From the NCBI GenBank assembly GCA_025667525.1, contig JANFOE010000190.1, positions 2,792,501 through 2,856,500 on the forward strand: a stretch of 64,000 nt of DNA, given 5' to 3'. Position numbers and translations under genes: made by a program. The notes below the pieces were generated by a model, which saw nothing but the letters and a program-made list of their open reading frames with translations, was not told the origin of the DNA and ran no database searches. Below, piece by piece: positions 20,497 through 32,298 of the stretch (positions are counted from its first letter, which is position 1; every line of letters begins with the position of its first letter). Source of the DNA: Glebionis coronaria (Eukaryota > Streptophyta > Magnoliopsida > Asterales > Asteraceae).

Positions 20497-22775
20497 AATA
20501 GTCATCATTTTTGATCTTTTCTTCAGCTTCAGCTATGTCTGTTCTAGTATCTAATTTTGCCTGCAACACTTCTGCAAAAACTTTAGAATACTCTAAGCTA
20601 ATCTTGAGTCCCTTTTTAGACAAAGCATCTGAATTTTTGATGCTAATCCAAGCTCATCTTCTCTTTGAAATGCATACTAGCAAGCTCTGTTCATGAATTC
20701 CATACCTCTTTCAGGCTCTGTGTATGTCTGACCATCAACAGGGCCAACGATTCCATTTGGTAGGATCAAATCCATGTGCATTCCATCCACTTGATAATCA
20801 TCTGTGATAAAAGTTTCCTTAACAAGTTGAGAAACCCTTCTTCTTTTCTTGCCAGACTTTGGGGGTTCTTGTTCAAAAAGCTGTAGAGGGTGATCTATTT
20901 TGAGTTTGTCTGCTGTTTCATTAATCCAGGTGAACTTAGCCTTCAGAGTTTTAAGCAGAAGGAAATTTACCTGACCAATTCTTTTGGCAGCTAAGGCCTC
21001 AAGTTCAAACCATTAAGATAACCCAAGTTTCTTTAGCCTGAAGTCCTCAAATACATTCATATTACCCTGTTGGTTGTCTCTCCACAAAATCATCTGTGGT
21101 GTGTTGGTGGACTTGTGAATTGTGTATTTAAACTTGGTTATCTTGCCAGGTGCATACCTGTTGTGAACGCATGCATCATAATCAGCTTTTACTTTTCTTA
21201 GTGCCTCTGCGCATTTAGCTTCCATTTCCCTCAACCTTTGTCTCTGCTTCTCCCTTTCAGGTGGAGTCATCTTCCTTAGAGTAGCCTCATTTAGCTCCTT
21301 GGCTTTCTTGATTTAATTTGGTCTCTTGAATTCCTCAGCCTATTTCTCTATTTCTTCAGGTGTTAAGGGATTCTCATTGGAAGGTGTAAAGGTTGAAAAT
21401 TGGGAAAGGTCTATGGTGGATCCTCCTGTCTCTAGCATCGCAGCTATCTTCTTTATTTTGTGTCTGTGTCAACCAAAACTATCTCCTTTCCTTTCTTCGA
21501 GAAAGAGGATTCCATACTCATATTTTTCAATACCTCAGCTCTTTTGATAAACGCTATTTAGGCTTGAGTTTGTATTGCTTTGGGAAGGGAGCTAACAATG
21601 AACTTTAGCTTCTTGACAGCTGGTTCACCATCATCCCCAGACTCACTAGTGTTAACCAAAGTCAGGGACTTTGATGAATCAACTCCATCATTATTCTGTT
21701 GCTCCCCCTTAGTGTTATCCTCATCATCAGGTATGATAACAGGTGTGATGACTTGGAGGGGGACAGGTGAAGAAATTGTGTTGTTGTCAACAGATGTTGA
21801 GCCCTGTTTGGCAGATTCAAGGTTAAGTACCTTTTCCTTCTCCCCCTCACGTTCAGCCTGTCTCTTCAGAAGTTTGGATGAACGTGTTTGAAAGTGCCTT
21901 GCAATCTGTTCAACAGAGGCAGCCATAGCACGTTGCCTTGTTCTTGAAGCTCTGGCAATCTTCAGCAAAAGGTTGCAGTTTCCATTTGTATTGCCCTAAA
22001 CACGATTAATGATGAAGTTTGTATGACGATATTGCCTGCTTCGAACAGCTTCAAACTCTCTATGCATTGTTAACTCATGTTCATGAAATAGAGCAGGGAC
22101 CTCTGTGTCAATGACATCCTTGATTCTTGTGGACAGATGACTAAGTCCTTGTGCTACACCTTTTCTTGCACCATCCTTGATGGGTTCAGTGACTGCATCC
22201 GCGACTGCCTTCTTGATGATCCCTGGAAATGTGTCAGTGAAGTTATGCCTCTCAGACTTGATAACATCCAGCTTCCTTGATAGGCGTTCAATATCATATT
22301 GATGATGAACAGGCTGAAGATTGTGAATGTTCAGGCTTTGTTGAGCATAGTCATCCCCCCTTGGCAAAAGATCAAAGTTGGTTTGGGCAGGATGATCAAA
22401 CATAAGAAATTCAGCAGTTAGATCATAAGCAGGTCTTTGGAAGACTGTTGTGGTGGAGGTAGCAGAGGTGGGAGTGACCATAGCTTCCTTGGGAGGAGGA
22501 GTGTTATTATCAGCTGGTGTGGACACAGCTATTTCTTTGGGAGGAGAGATAGATTGTTGATCATCTTCTTCTTCTTCATCCTCCTCCTCAAACATCCCCA
22601 CAGGGATTTCATCCTCAGGCATTGATTCAGGATCAGAGACATCATCAACTAGTGACAGCACTACTTCTTTAATATCAATCAGGGGCTCTTCGTCATCTGG
22701 TTGATCCTGAATAATTGTATCAGCCTCTTTATCCTGTTGCTCCAGGGATTCTGTGTCTGGCTGTACAATTTTAGC
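20497..22775 (-). pseudogene. Accessory gene exon 2 of A3, broken
   Basis: It is homologous to A1 exon 2 from the splice acceptor (22775/22776) to the C-terminus. It is open from 22775 to a stop at 21996-21998, where A1 has Gln after RRV. It is open again to 21558 (stop where A1 reads AQTAF). Frame changes then occur around 21300-21550, with another readable block at 21270-21013 ending in a stop at the Glu of GLSEWFEL. The acidic N-terminus, the RASRTRQRAMAAS region and the PPEREKQRQRLREM helix are still recognisable. No full product is possible. Confidence 0.85.
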
Positions 22776-23551
22776 CTGCAAGTTGTTTTTATTAGTAACA
22801 GTGAAATAAGTAAGGGGAATGGTCGCCATTTCGCTTTCCCAGAGAGGCTGAGGGTGATTATTCAGCCACTCCAAAGGATAAATCCTTGGGATTCTTTTAA
22901 GAGTGAAAATTATATGGTTAATGATCGCCATTCGCTGCCCCTAGGAAAGCTTAGTTTGATTATTCAGCCCCCCCCCCAAAAGGTTAAAACCTTTGGGACT
23001 CTTTTGATTGTGAAACATATGTTTTTAAGGATCGCCATGTGCTACCCCTAGGAAGGCTGAGGGTGATTATTCAGCCTCCCCAAAAGGTTAAGAAACCTTT
23101 GGGACTCTTTTAATAATGAAACATATGTGGGTGAAGGTCGCATGTTACGCTGTCCCTAGGAAAGCTAAGGGTGATGATTCAGCTCCCCCTGAAAAGGATA
23201 AATCCTTTGGGATTCTTTTAAGGTGAAAAAGATATGGGTTAAAACTTTTGGGATTCTTTTTCTGAGGGAACTAAGAGGCTGTGTGAGGTACAGCTGATCA
23301 AGGTTGAGACATATATGTATTCAGGTTGTTGTTTGCCTGAATACTGTCTAGAGGGTGCAGGGTCATCGGGGTGCTTTATAAACACAAATAAATCATTCCC
23401 TGGTGCATAGACAGGGTGTACAAAAGTCTTAAAGAGTTCTAAGTGCATAGATAGACTTCTATGGGTCGAGGATTACCCTAACTTCACCACTCTCACCTAC
23501 AGACATTTGAGAGTGGCTGCTTGTGGACCTCTAAAAATTTACACTGAGTAC
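22776..23551 (-). other. Predicted intron of the accessory gene in A3
   Basis: On the minus strand ATCACACAG|GTACTC is the donor and ACAACTTGCAG|GCTAAAATT the acceptor, matching the A1 sites in position and phase. Length is 776 bases. Splice-site conservation between copies whose coding lesions differ supports a real intron. Confidence 0.68.
22805..23230. repeat. Tandem repeat within the A3 intron
   Basis: About four units of 100-105 bases match the array at 7605-8022, inverted. Each includes a CTTTGGGACTCTTTT block, a CCCC-rich run with GGCTGAA and the GCTGCCCCTAGG-like stretch. Confidence 0.82.
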
Positions 23552-24703
23552 CTGTGTGATACCAGCAGAACTTGGCTGGTTCCCTGTTATCTCGGCTGAC
23601 ATCGAGATGCTAGACCCTTGTTGTTGGTCAGCTGAAGTCTCTGATTCCACATGAGTATTTGGAACAGAGGAAGTGTCGAGGTTCATAGTCTTCTTTCCCC
23701 TGGCCTTTGCAACAGTTTTCGTGTGGGAAGAAGATTGGTTTTTCTTCTTCTTAGGCTGTTGGCCAGTTGAAGCCTTGGACGTCGTGGTGTGCTGCCCAGA
23801 GATCAAAGACTTAGACTTGCCAGACACACCAGAGGTATTCACCTTCTCTGATGAAGGGAGTAAGGACTTCTCAGCTGAGGGTTGTTTGTTAGCAACGTTC
23901 ATCATGTGGGGGGTGATAGGTACATCTTCAGCTCCAATTTCCTTATAGATGGCACATGTGATGCGATAGGGCTTCAGAGAAGTGAGTGCAGAGTTATGAT
24001 AGCTGTCACCCAACAGGCTTTCGAAGATCAGAGATAGAAAGCAAACGTAAAAAATGTTCTTTTCCCTGACTTGGTTTCTTCCTTTCAGCTGTTCAACTAG
24101 ATTGGAGAAGAGAATACTTCCTACATCAACATCAACTCCCCGGATCAGCCCATAGGCAATAGATTGGTGGTTGAAGGACATTTGATCTTGGGATCCCTGC
24201 ATTCCTCCCAGGGATTTGACTATGTGGGTGAAGAGGACACGCCACATAGGGGTAAAATACTTGATCTTCAGAGGAGACTTTGAGAGGACCTCAGCGGGTG
24301 TAAGAGCAGGGTTCACATCATGAAAGGGTTTAAGTGTGGCCAGGGCATCCTTAACAGCCTTTTTGTCAACTACCTTTAGGCATTCATCACCATGTTTTAA
24401 CCCAACCACACTAGAGAAATCTTTTAGTGAGAAGGCAAACGGGTGTTCGTTGCAAGAGAGGCTAAAGGTTATGGTGTCATCAACGACTTCAGCAGAGTAC
24501 CAGAATTCCCTAAGGTATTCTTGGTAGAAGGTGGTTGGGGATTTTGTGAATGTTTCACTTGCATCACAATTTTGCATGAAGTTAACCAGATCTGAGTAGG
24601 ATTCGTTTGGAGCCTTGATCCATCCAATGGAGTTGTTTGATGCAAGAATGCTTTCGTTGAGTTCAAAGTTGACGTTTGCTGCCTTGGGAACTGGGAATGC
24701 CAT
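23552..24703 (-). CDS. Accessory gene exon 1 of A3 (open)
   Basis: ATG at 24701-24703 aligns with the A1 start (MAFPVPKA). The frame is also open upstream to 24820, but that part is leader sequence. It gives 384 codons to the donor at 23552/23551, with LREFW, ITFSLSC, WRVLFTHIVKSLGG and the Ser/Lys-rich tail conserved relative to A1. It is intact although gag, pol and exon 2 of the same element are broken. Function unknown; no signal peptide or membrane segment seen. Without a working exon 2 only a short product could be made. Confidence 0.75.
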
Positions 24704-24819
24704 GGATTCAATGGTCGAAGAAGAACAAAAATGGAGGATGGGTTTAGAGAGAGAAAGCTTAGAGAGAGAAAGAGATTTGTGAAATGAGAATAGTGGTAGG
24801 TGAGGAGAGACGAGAGACA

Positions 24820-24829
24820 ATATATATAT
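24820..24829 (-). promoter_or_regulatory. TATA box of the accessory gene in A3
   Basis: AATATATATAT lies about 120 bases upstream of the exon 1 ATG on the minus strand, followed by a CT-rich leader, as in A1. Confidence 0.55.
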
Positions 24830-25051
24830 TCAAATATGAAAACAGTTATTCAACCGCATTTAATGCAAAGTGGGAAAATGACTGCTCAAGTGGGTCCATT
24901 GACCTTTCAAAACTTATTTGTCTCCTCGTTATTTGAAAATAAATGATTAAATACTGAGAATGTTATTTAGCATTTACTTGGAAAGTAACTACCTAGTTTC
25001 ATGTGAAAAACATTTAATATAAAATCAGTCATTTAATGAACACATTTATTA

Positions 25052-28000
25052 TCAAGCCACAGGCTTTGAGATATTGTGCATCCCTAGCTCAGCAACTAGC
25101 CTGTTGAACGAAGGTTCAGCCAAAGGCTTTGTGAAAATATCAGCTAGTTGCAGCTCTGTGGGAACAAAGTGCAGCTCAATATCTCCCTTCATTATGTGAT
25201 CCGTGATAAAATGATACCTGATATCAATGTGTTTGGTACGTGAGTGAAGAACAGGGTTGTTGGAGATAGCAATAGCACTAGTGTTGTCACAAAAGATTGG
25301 CACTTTGTCATATAAGATTTCATAGTCAGCCAATTGACTTTTCATCCAGAGCACCTGAGCACAACAGCTGGCAGCAGCGACATATTCTGCTTCAGCTGAA
25401 GACATGGCCACAGAGTTTTTCTTCTTAGCACTCCATCCAACACATTTTCCTCCTAGGATTTGACAGCTACCTTAGGTGCTTTTCCTGTCAATACAGCATC
25501 CTGCATAGTCTGAATCTGAATAGGCCTTGAGATCAAAGCCTGATTCCTTAGGATACCATAGACCTAGGGAGGGTGTTCCTTTGAGATACCTGAAAATTTT
25601 CTTAACAGCCACTAGATGGGATTCTTTTGGGTTAGCTTGGTACCTTGTACAGAGACATGTGGAGAATTGGATATCAGGACGACTAGCTGTTAGATACATG
25701 AGTGACCCAATCATGCCTCTGTATAAAAGTCTCATTAATAGAGACCCCTGACTCATCAGGACCCAAGTTGTTGGGTGGAAGCATGGGGCATTTCAATGAT
25801 GCACAATCAGCTAGGTCATATTTTTTAAGTAAATCTTTAACATACTTTTCTTGACAAATTAAAGCTCCCTTAGGACATTGTTTAATTTGAAAACCCAAAA
25901 AGTAAGTTAATTCACCCATCATACTCATCTCATATTTCTTGGTCATTAATTTAGCAAAACGTTTACTAAGATTAACATTTGTTGACCCAAAGATGATATC
26001 ATCCACATAAATCTGCACAATGATGAAATCACTCTTATCCTTGAAGGTTAAAGAGAGTTTTATCAATAGAACCCCTGACAAATTTGTTTTCAGCTAAGAA
26101 ATTAGAAAGAGTTTCATACCATGCTCTTGGAGCTTGTTTCAGCCCACACATGGCTTTGTGTAATCTGTACACATGATTGGGAAACTCACTGTTCTCGAAT
26201 CCTTCAGGTTGTTCAACACTTCCTCAGCCAAATCTCCATTGAGGAATACACTCTTAACATCCATCTGATACACAGTGAAGTTCATATAAGCAGCATAAGC
26301 CAGGAAGATTCTGATGGCTTCAAGTCTTGCTACAGGTGCAAATGTTTCATCATAATCAATTCCTTCAGTCTGAGTATACCCCTGTGCCACCAGCCTGGCC
26401 TTGTTTCTGATGATGTTTCCAGTTTCATCCATCTTATTTCTATAGATCCATCTAGTGCCTGTGATATTCTTTCCAGGTCGAGCTGGCACTAGTGTCCATA
26501 CTTTGTTCCTTTTGAACTGATAGATTTCTTCCTGCATAGCAGCTACCCATCCATCTTCTACAAGAGCCTCAGCTACTCTCTTAGGTTCAATTTGAGAGAG
26601 AAATTCAGCAAAGAGAAATTCATTGGTTGAGGCAGACTCTGAGTCATGAATTCGTTGTCTAGTAGTAACCCCTGCATTAGGTTCCCCAATGATGTTGACA
26701 AGAAGAATGTGTTGATCTCTTGACCACTTGGTTTGAGGAGCTGGGGAATCATGGACAAGAACACTTGTGGGGATAGCCGGTATTATTTGAGTTTCATCAT
26801 GCTGACTAGGAGGGCTTTCTTCAAAGACTACTTCAGTGTCTGAGTCTACTTCAGCCATATCAAGGGGTACAAGTTCATTATCAGCAGGAGATTCTTCAAG
26901 GATTTGAAGAATTGGTGAGTCATCAATAGTAGTAGAGGAAGAAGGACTACAAGAGGTCTGTGTTTCTTCTTCATCAAGCTCCTGAGAGGTAGGAACTTCA
27001 ATGTTGTGAGTAGACAGAGGGTCAAAAGCAGGAACATAAGGAGTGAGAGTGTTGGAGTGATGATGGTGATGACTGACAGGTCTTGGTTCGGAGAATTCAT
27101 CACTTGGGAAACACACATTTTCATTAAAATCAATTTCATCACCCTCTGTTCCAGTTCTCTGTATGACATCATCATCTTCATTGACTCTGACATGAAAGGT
27201 TTCTTCTACTTCTTGTCTTATGATTTTGAATACTCTGAAGGCTTTGGCTGTTGGAGAGTATCCCAAGAAGAAACCATCATCAGCTTTTTCATCAAATTTT
27301 CCAAGTTTATCCCTGTAGTTGTAAATGAACACAGGGCATCCAAAAACATGAAAATAGCTGACATCTGGAGATCTGTTCTTGAAAACTTCATAGGAAGTTT
27401 TACCATGTCTTTTGACAATGATTGATCTATTTTGTGTGTAGCAGGGAGTGTGAACAGCTTCTCCCCAAAATTTCTTTGGTAAGGCTGCACCATTCAACAT
27501 AGTTCTGGTTGCTTCAATCAAAGTCCCGTTTCTTCTTTCAGCCACACCATTTTGTTTAGGGGTGCCAGCTGAAGAGAAGTTTTGTGAAATACCCTTTTCA
27601 TCACAAAAAGATTCAAGTTGATGATTCTTGAATTCAGTACCATTATCACTTCTTAGATCTTTGACTCTAACATCATTCATATTTTCAACTTGTCTGATGA
27701 AGGACATGATGGTATCAGCTGCATCACTTTTCCTTCTGAGGAAGAACACCCATGTATACCTTGAAAACTCATCAACTATGACCAAGGTGTATTTGTTGTG
27801 ATTAATGGTCTGAGGTTTGACAGGCCCAAACAAATCCATGTGAAGGAGATGTAAGCACTTGTCAAAAGAGAATGATTGCCTGGTCTTGAATGAAGACCTG
27901 TGATGCTTTCCCTTGACACATGCAGAACAAGTCTTGTCTTTAGAAAACATCACTGAATGTAAACCAGCAACCAGGTTTTGTGTGGCTATCTTGTTGATGT

Positions 28001-28454
28001 TCTTGAGGTTGAGATGAGACAGTCTTTTGTGCCACAGCCAATTGACACTTTCAGATGCTTTAGCAAAAAAACAATTTGAGCTGTCTTCAGAGCAAACAGC
28101 CATGTTGATGACATAAACATCTCTCCTTCTAGGTGCAATAAGCACAACATCATTGTTCTTGTTGAATATGGTTCCCTGAGTCTTAGTAAACAAAACCTTG
28201 TAGTCAGCATCACACAATTGGCTGATGCTAATAAGATTGTGTTTAAGACCATTCACATATGCAACCCTTGTAAAAGTTATCCCATTGCAGTTCACTGAGC
28301 CGTATCCATCTGTGTCGCCTGAAGAATTATCTCTAAACACCACTTTAGGACCTAGCTCCCTTGAGTATCTGTGCAGGTATTGTTGAATCCCTGTCATGTG
28401 TCTAGAGCAGTTACTGTCTAGATACTATACCGATTCCTTACGATGTTTCTGCAC
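25052..28454 (-). pseudogene. pol: Pol of A3, multiply broken
   Basis: It is colinear with A1 pol. Lesions seen by comparison: TAG at 28425-28427 in place of Trp just before the protease motif; the protease DSG triad reads DSN (Asn at 28410-28412); a 4-base deletion near 26217 in RT, compensated by a 1-base insertion near 26048; a further insertion near 25730; and a stop at 25472-25474 in RNase H. Integrase ([24 protein letters not shown]) and RT YVDD (within 25683-26081) remain readable. It lacks the TGA that A1 has in the linker. Confidence 0.93.
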
Positions 28455-28471
28455 AAATACATAGAAACAAG

Positions 28472-31033
28472 TTAGTTCCTATGGTGAACCCACTTTCCAG
28501 TGGGTTCCCTGAATTGCTGATTAGCAATTCTTGTGTTCCTATAGAACTTTTGGCGATGGGAGGGACAATTAGCTGTCTCATGGGTAAAACTTCCACAGAT
28601 AACACAACCTGGGAAGTCACCACAATCGTCTGAGTGATGGTCTGTGAATCTATAGAATTTACAGGGAGGATAAGGTCTGTAGTTTCCTTGTTGTCTTTTA
28701 GAACCATGTTGTCTTTCCCTAGAAGGTGTCTGAGCTCTCTTAACAGCCATTTGTCTATCATGATCTAAGGTCATGTGGTGAGAGTTCTTACAGATATTGC
28801 AATAAGGTTTGATTAACCTTTCCCCCTTGGGTTCACCTAGGACTGACTTAGGTTCACGAGAAGTAGAGCATTCAGCGGAAGGCTTAATGTGTTGTTTCAA
28901 GAGTTCTACTTCTTTCATTAGAGACAACAGGCGTTCTTCAGTTGAGGAGTCAACCTTGTTCACAGCTTTGGTTGAGACAGGCTTAAATGCAACTTGCTTA
29001 CCAGATTGTTTAGCAGGTACAGAAAATATTTTAGCTGGTGGTTTCTCAACATCTGTTTTAAGTTCACCCTTAGCTGCTCTTGAGGAACTGCTGGGTTCAA
29101 CTCCAGAGAGTTTGGGTAAAGGTGGTAATTCAGCCACATCTTCAGAGACAGGTTCATCAGTCAAAGTGGGATCTGACATATGAATAGTCTATGTAGATTT
29201 AAAAACAATCTCTTTGGGGTTGGTGAGAATTTTCAGCTTATTTTTCTTAGCAGATACATCCCTTTTAATGTCAGCAGGCAGTTCATCATTAAGCAATTGA
29301 TCTATAGTGAACCTACTACACAGCCATTTTTCAATAACCTTGTTTAATTCAGATACTTGATCATTTAAGGCAATATTTTTCAAAGTTAACCTAGTGACTT
29401 CATTTTGAAGGGATATTTTCTCTAAATTAACCCGTCTGAGAGTTTCACATTCAGATTTAGCATTTAGCAGTTCATTTTTAATAGAGTGAAACTTATCAAG
29501 CAGGTTCTTTCTTTGTTCCTCAACAAAGTGCAAATCAACAATGGTGTAATCAAGAACATGTTTGCGTTCATCACTATCAGACATAGATAAAAGCCTGTGT
29601 ACCTTTTTCATTGTGATGTCAACCCATTGTCCTGATCTTGCATCACCTTTCCCAACAGCTGGTTCATCCTCAGCTATAGCCATAAAAGCCCTGACTCTAG
29701 TAGTATCTTCCTCATCTGAAGTCAGCGGCTCATCATTCCAATCATATGCTTCAGCTACCAACCCTTTCTCTGTCTTTTTATCACCTCCTTTCTTCTTAAA
29801 CAAAGCTTCAAGCTTCAAATTCATTTGTTCTAACTCAGCTTTAAGTGCCTTGTACTTGTTCTTGTAATCCTTCTTCTTATTGTCTGATGAGTTCGATTGG
29901 TGAGATGAGTTGTTGTGTTGTGGTTTGAATTTGTAAGGTTTGGTGGAAAATGATGGATAGGAAGGTGAGGATGTCTTGGTGGAAGGACAGTCTTTTTGGA
30001 AGTGTCCAAGCTTTCCACAGGCAAAACAAGTTTCTTTTGATCTGTCAGTTTGTTTACTAGCTGATCCTATTCTTCCTGATCTTTTGAAGAATCTTCTTGG
30101 ATTGGCTAGCAAAGCTCTTTCATGAAACTCATCATTAAGGTCTGTCAAGAACTCTTGGCTGCCGCGGGTGTCTTCTTCAACATCAGAGTCGCTGTCATGA
30201 GGATGTGGTGCAGAGCTCAAGGCTTTGGAAGTTGCTCCTTGAACTACAAATCTTTCAGTCTCTGACTTGTATATAGTATCAATCAGCCCTTCTTCATAAT
30301 TATACTTTCCATAAAGCTGAGCCAAGGTGTCATTCTTGATTGAGTTATTGGCTCTCTGAGTCTGATTCATACTCAGCCATTTTCTTGGAAGGTTGTTGAC
30401 AAATGTGGCATTAATCTCAGCTTGACCAATGGTGACATCATTCATAGCAAGGTCATTGAGAAGAATCTTCAGCCTTGTATAGGTTTGTTAAACCTTTTCA
30501 CCTTCAAGTGACTTGAAAGCATTGAACTGAAGTCTGAGTGCCTGAATCTTGGTTTCTCTTGTTTTAGAGGGTCCTTCATGGCCAAGGATGAGGTCTGTCC
30601 ACATTTGTTTGGTTGTGGGACACTGAATGACAGAATTCATGATGTGTTTGGGAAGACAGGATATGATGATGCTTTTAAGACGTTTATCTTGGTTTGCCAA
30701 TTTTCTATCAGCTGGAGTCCATTGTTTTAGAGGTTTGGGAAGAGGGTTTTCTTTAGTGGAGGTAAGCGCCATGGGAACATAAGGACCATTTTCTAAAATT
30801 TCTAGAAGAAATGGTTCAAGTCCATTGAGATACACAAGAAATTGACTCTTTCAACTAGCAAAATCTTCTTCATCAAAGACTGGTATACTGGTGACATGTG
30901 ATCCGCCTCTTGAGTCAAGAAGTTGGGGTAGATCATCGTCATTAGGAGGTGGAGGGGTGAGTCTTGGTGACGATGGTGATGCATTGTTGTTGTTTCCAGA
31001 AGGTGATTGTGGTGGGTTAGAAGTTTCTGGCAT
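28472..31033 (-). pseudogene. gag: Gag of A3 with three nonsense codons
   Basis: ATG at 31033 (MPETSNPPQ) begins 853 codons to the same VHHRN terminus as A1. The frame is kept throughout, but stops interrupt it at 30851-30853 (Trp in A1), 30488-30490 (Gln in A1) and 29189-29191 (Glu in A1). The CCHC knuckle CFACGKLGHFQKDC lies near 30020 and the C-terminal Cys/His clusters near 28560-28800; one Cys-x2-Cys pair (CKFCG in A1) has become CKFYR. Confidence 0.92.
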
Positions 31034-31093
31034 GGTGGATCTTGATTATAAAATTGAGAACGATGTTTCTTGAAGGTTTTAATATCAAACACC

Positions 31094-31105
31094 GCTCTGA
31101 TACTA
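31094..31105 (-). other. Primer binding site of A3
   Basis: Minus-strand TAGTATCAGAGC matches the initiator tRNA-Met site with one mismatch, 2 bases inside the 5' LTR. Confidence 0.85.
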
Positions 31106-31107
31106 AT

Positions 31108-31853
31108 TGAAAGTCCCTAATAAATACTAGAAACACTAAACTTAACTAATCAACACAAGTTATTACTTTTCAAACGTAATCTTATTATTGTATAATAAAG
31201 AATTACAAGTTTTATGGATAACACCGTTTGATGACAATGTGTTGTGCACACTTTGAACAACTATAAACCCTAACTTATGAATACAGTCACAGTTGTTTGA
31301 TTCAATAAGTTCTAAGCATTAATGGTGTGAATATTCTCAAAGTGTTAAACATTAATGCTGGGATACACATCCTATTTATAGTGATATGAGGTTGACCTAA
31401 GTACTAGTTGATGGTGACTACACAAGACATTCACTTTTCAGACATCTGTCACAAGATGCTCTTCTATTCTTGGTAGTCTACCATAATGCTTTAAGGAAAC
31501 AGATCTTGAAACAGTTTCCTTTTTCTTCATTGTCTCGTACACACAAATGGCATGTCCAAAGTGTGCTGAGTGTTAACAGGGTATTTCCACCCCTGTTAAC
31601 CCTCAACCCCTCAGAGTCCCTGATACATCTTGGCTGTTATCTATCACAGCCAATGAGTATGTCTTCAAGTAATCTTTGACTTCCTTTACAATGTTTCTGA
31701 CATGGACTCCTTTGAGGTTGCTCACAGAGACTTGGATCACTGTGAGTCTTATGATACTTGCCTGTCTCCTAGGCACAGGCAAGTGACTATCTAACAGCTT
31801 AATTAGTGTTTAAATCTATGATCAGGGAATCTAACAAGCTTAGGTTCCCAACA
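31108..31853 (-). repeat. 5' LTR of A3 (746 bases)
   Basis: It ends CAACA at 31853, next to CTCCA. The TATA box is at 31373-31380 (minus-strand TATAAATA). The segment from 31372 rightward recurs at 61270. Confidence 0.95.
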
Positions 31854-31858
31854 CTCCA
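31854..31858. other. Target site duplication of A3, right
   Basis: CTCCA, identical to 19555-19559. Confidence 0.93.
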
Positions 31859-32293
31859 AAATGTACATCCACACTTTGGAATGTTTGAGCTGAGGTGCTT
31901 GCAAGAACAAGCACCAGCTTCCACAAGCTGCTAAGATGAACAAACAGAAAAGTAAGCCAAAACATATTATCCTTTGAATTGTTAAAACAAGTGTTTTAAA
32001 CCTTAAAACCTTTTCTCAAAATCAACCAAACATGTATATGGAACTCAGATCTTAGCTATTCAAACACAAAACTTTTATAAATAACAAAAGAGAATTCAAT
32101 ATTTTCAGAAATTCGAATTTTATTTCATAAAAAGGAATTACAAAGAAAATAGCTAAAATCTGGAACAAAGGCCTCACCACAGGTTGGGGGTCCTTTTATA
32201 GGCAACAATAGACGATTCTAGATGCAAAATACATGAAAACCCTAGCTAGAAAATCCCTAGAATGCCCTTGAGTGCTTGAGGCGTGTTTTATGT
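31859..32293. other. Flank H, right part: no gene recognised
   Basis: No ORF. It carries a minus-strand TATAAAAGGA box at 32192-32200. The whole segment is repeated at 61756-62190 with only a handful of differences. It continues the sequence left of A3 (19029-19554). Confidence 0.6.
32192..32200 (-). promoter_or_regulatory. Possible minus-strand TATA box in flank H
   Basis: TATAAAAGG followed by ACCCCCAACC on the minus strand. Transcription from it would enter the H/A3 segment. No downstream ORF is recognised, so this is a weak call. Confidence 0.3.
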
Positions 32294-32298
32294 TGTGA
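32294..32298. other. Target site duplication of T1, left
   Basis: TGTGA, repeated at 52236-52240. The unoccupied site with a single TGTGA is visible at 62191-62195. Confidence 0.93.

Larger units (their letters stand above)
19560..31853 (-). mobile_element. Complete Sirevirus-like copia element A3 (12,294 bases)
   Basis: Two 746-base LTRs, a CTCCA target duplication on both sides, a tRNA-Met primer site and a polypurine tract define an intact insertion. Internally it matches A1 gene for gene: gag, pol, accessory exon 1, intron and exon 2. Gag has three nonsense codons and pol several stops and frameshifts. By eye the two LTRs differ at about 25 of 746 positions, so the insertion is moderately old. 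Confidence 0.96.

Noticed and set aside
23531..24820. ATG at 24820 as the start of the A3 accessory protein
   Set aside because: The extra 39 codons fall in the CT-rich leader just downstream of the TATA box, and A1 aligns only from the ATG at 24703.
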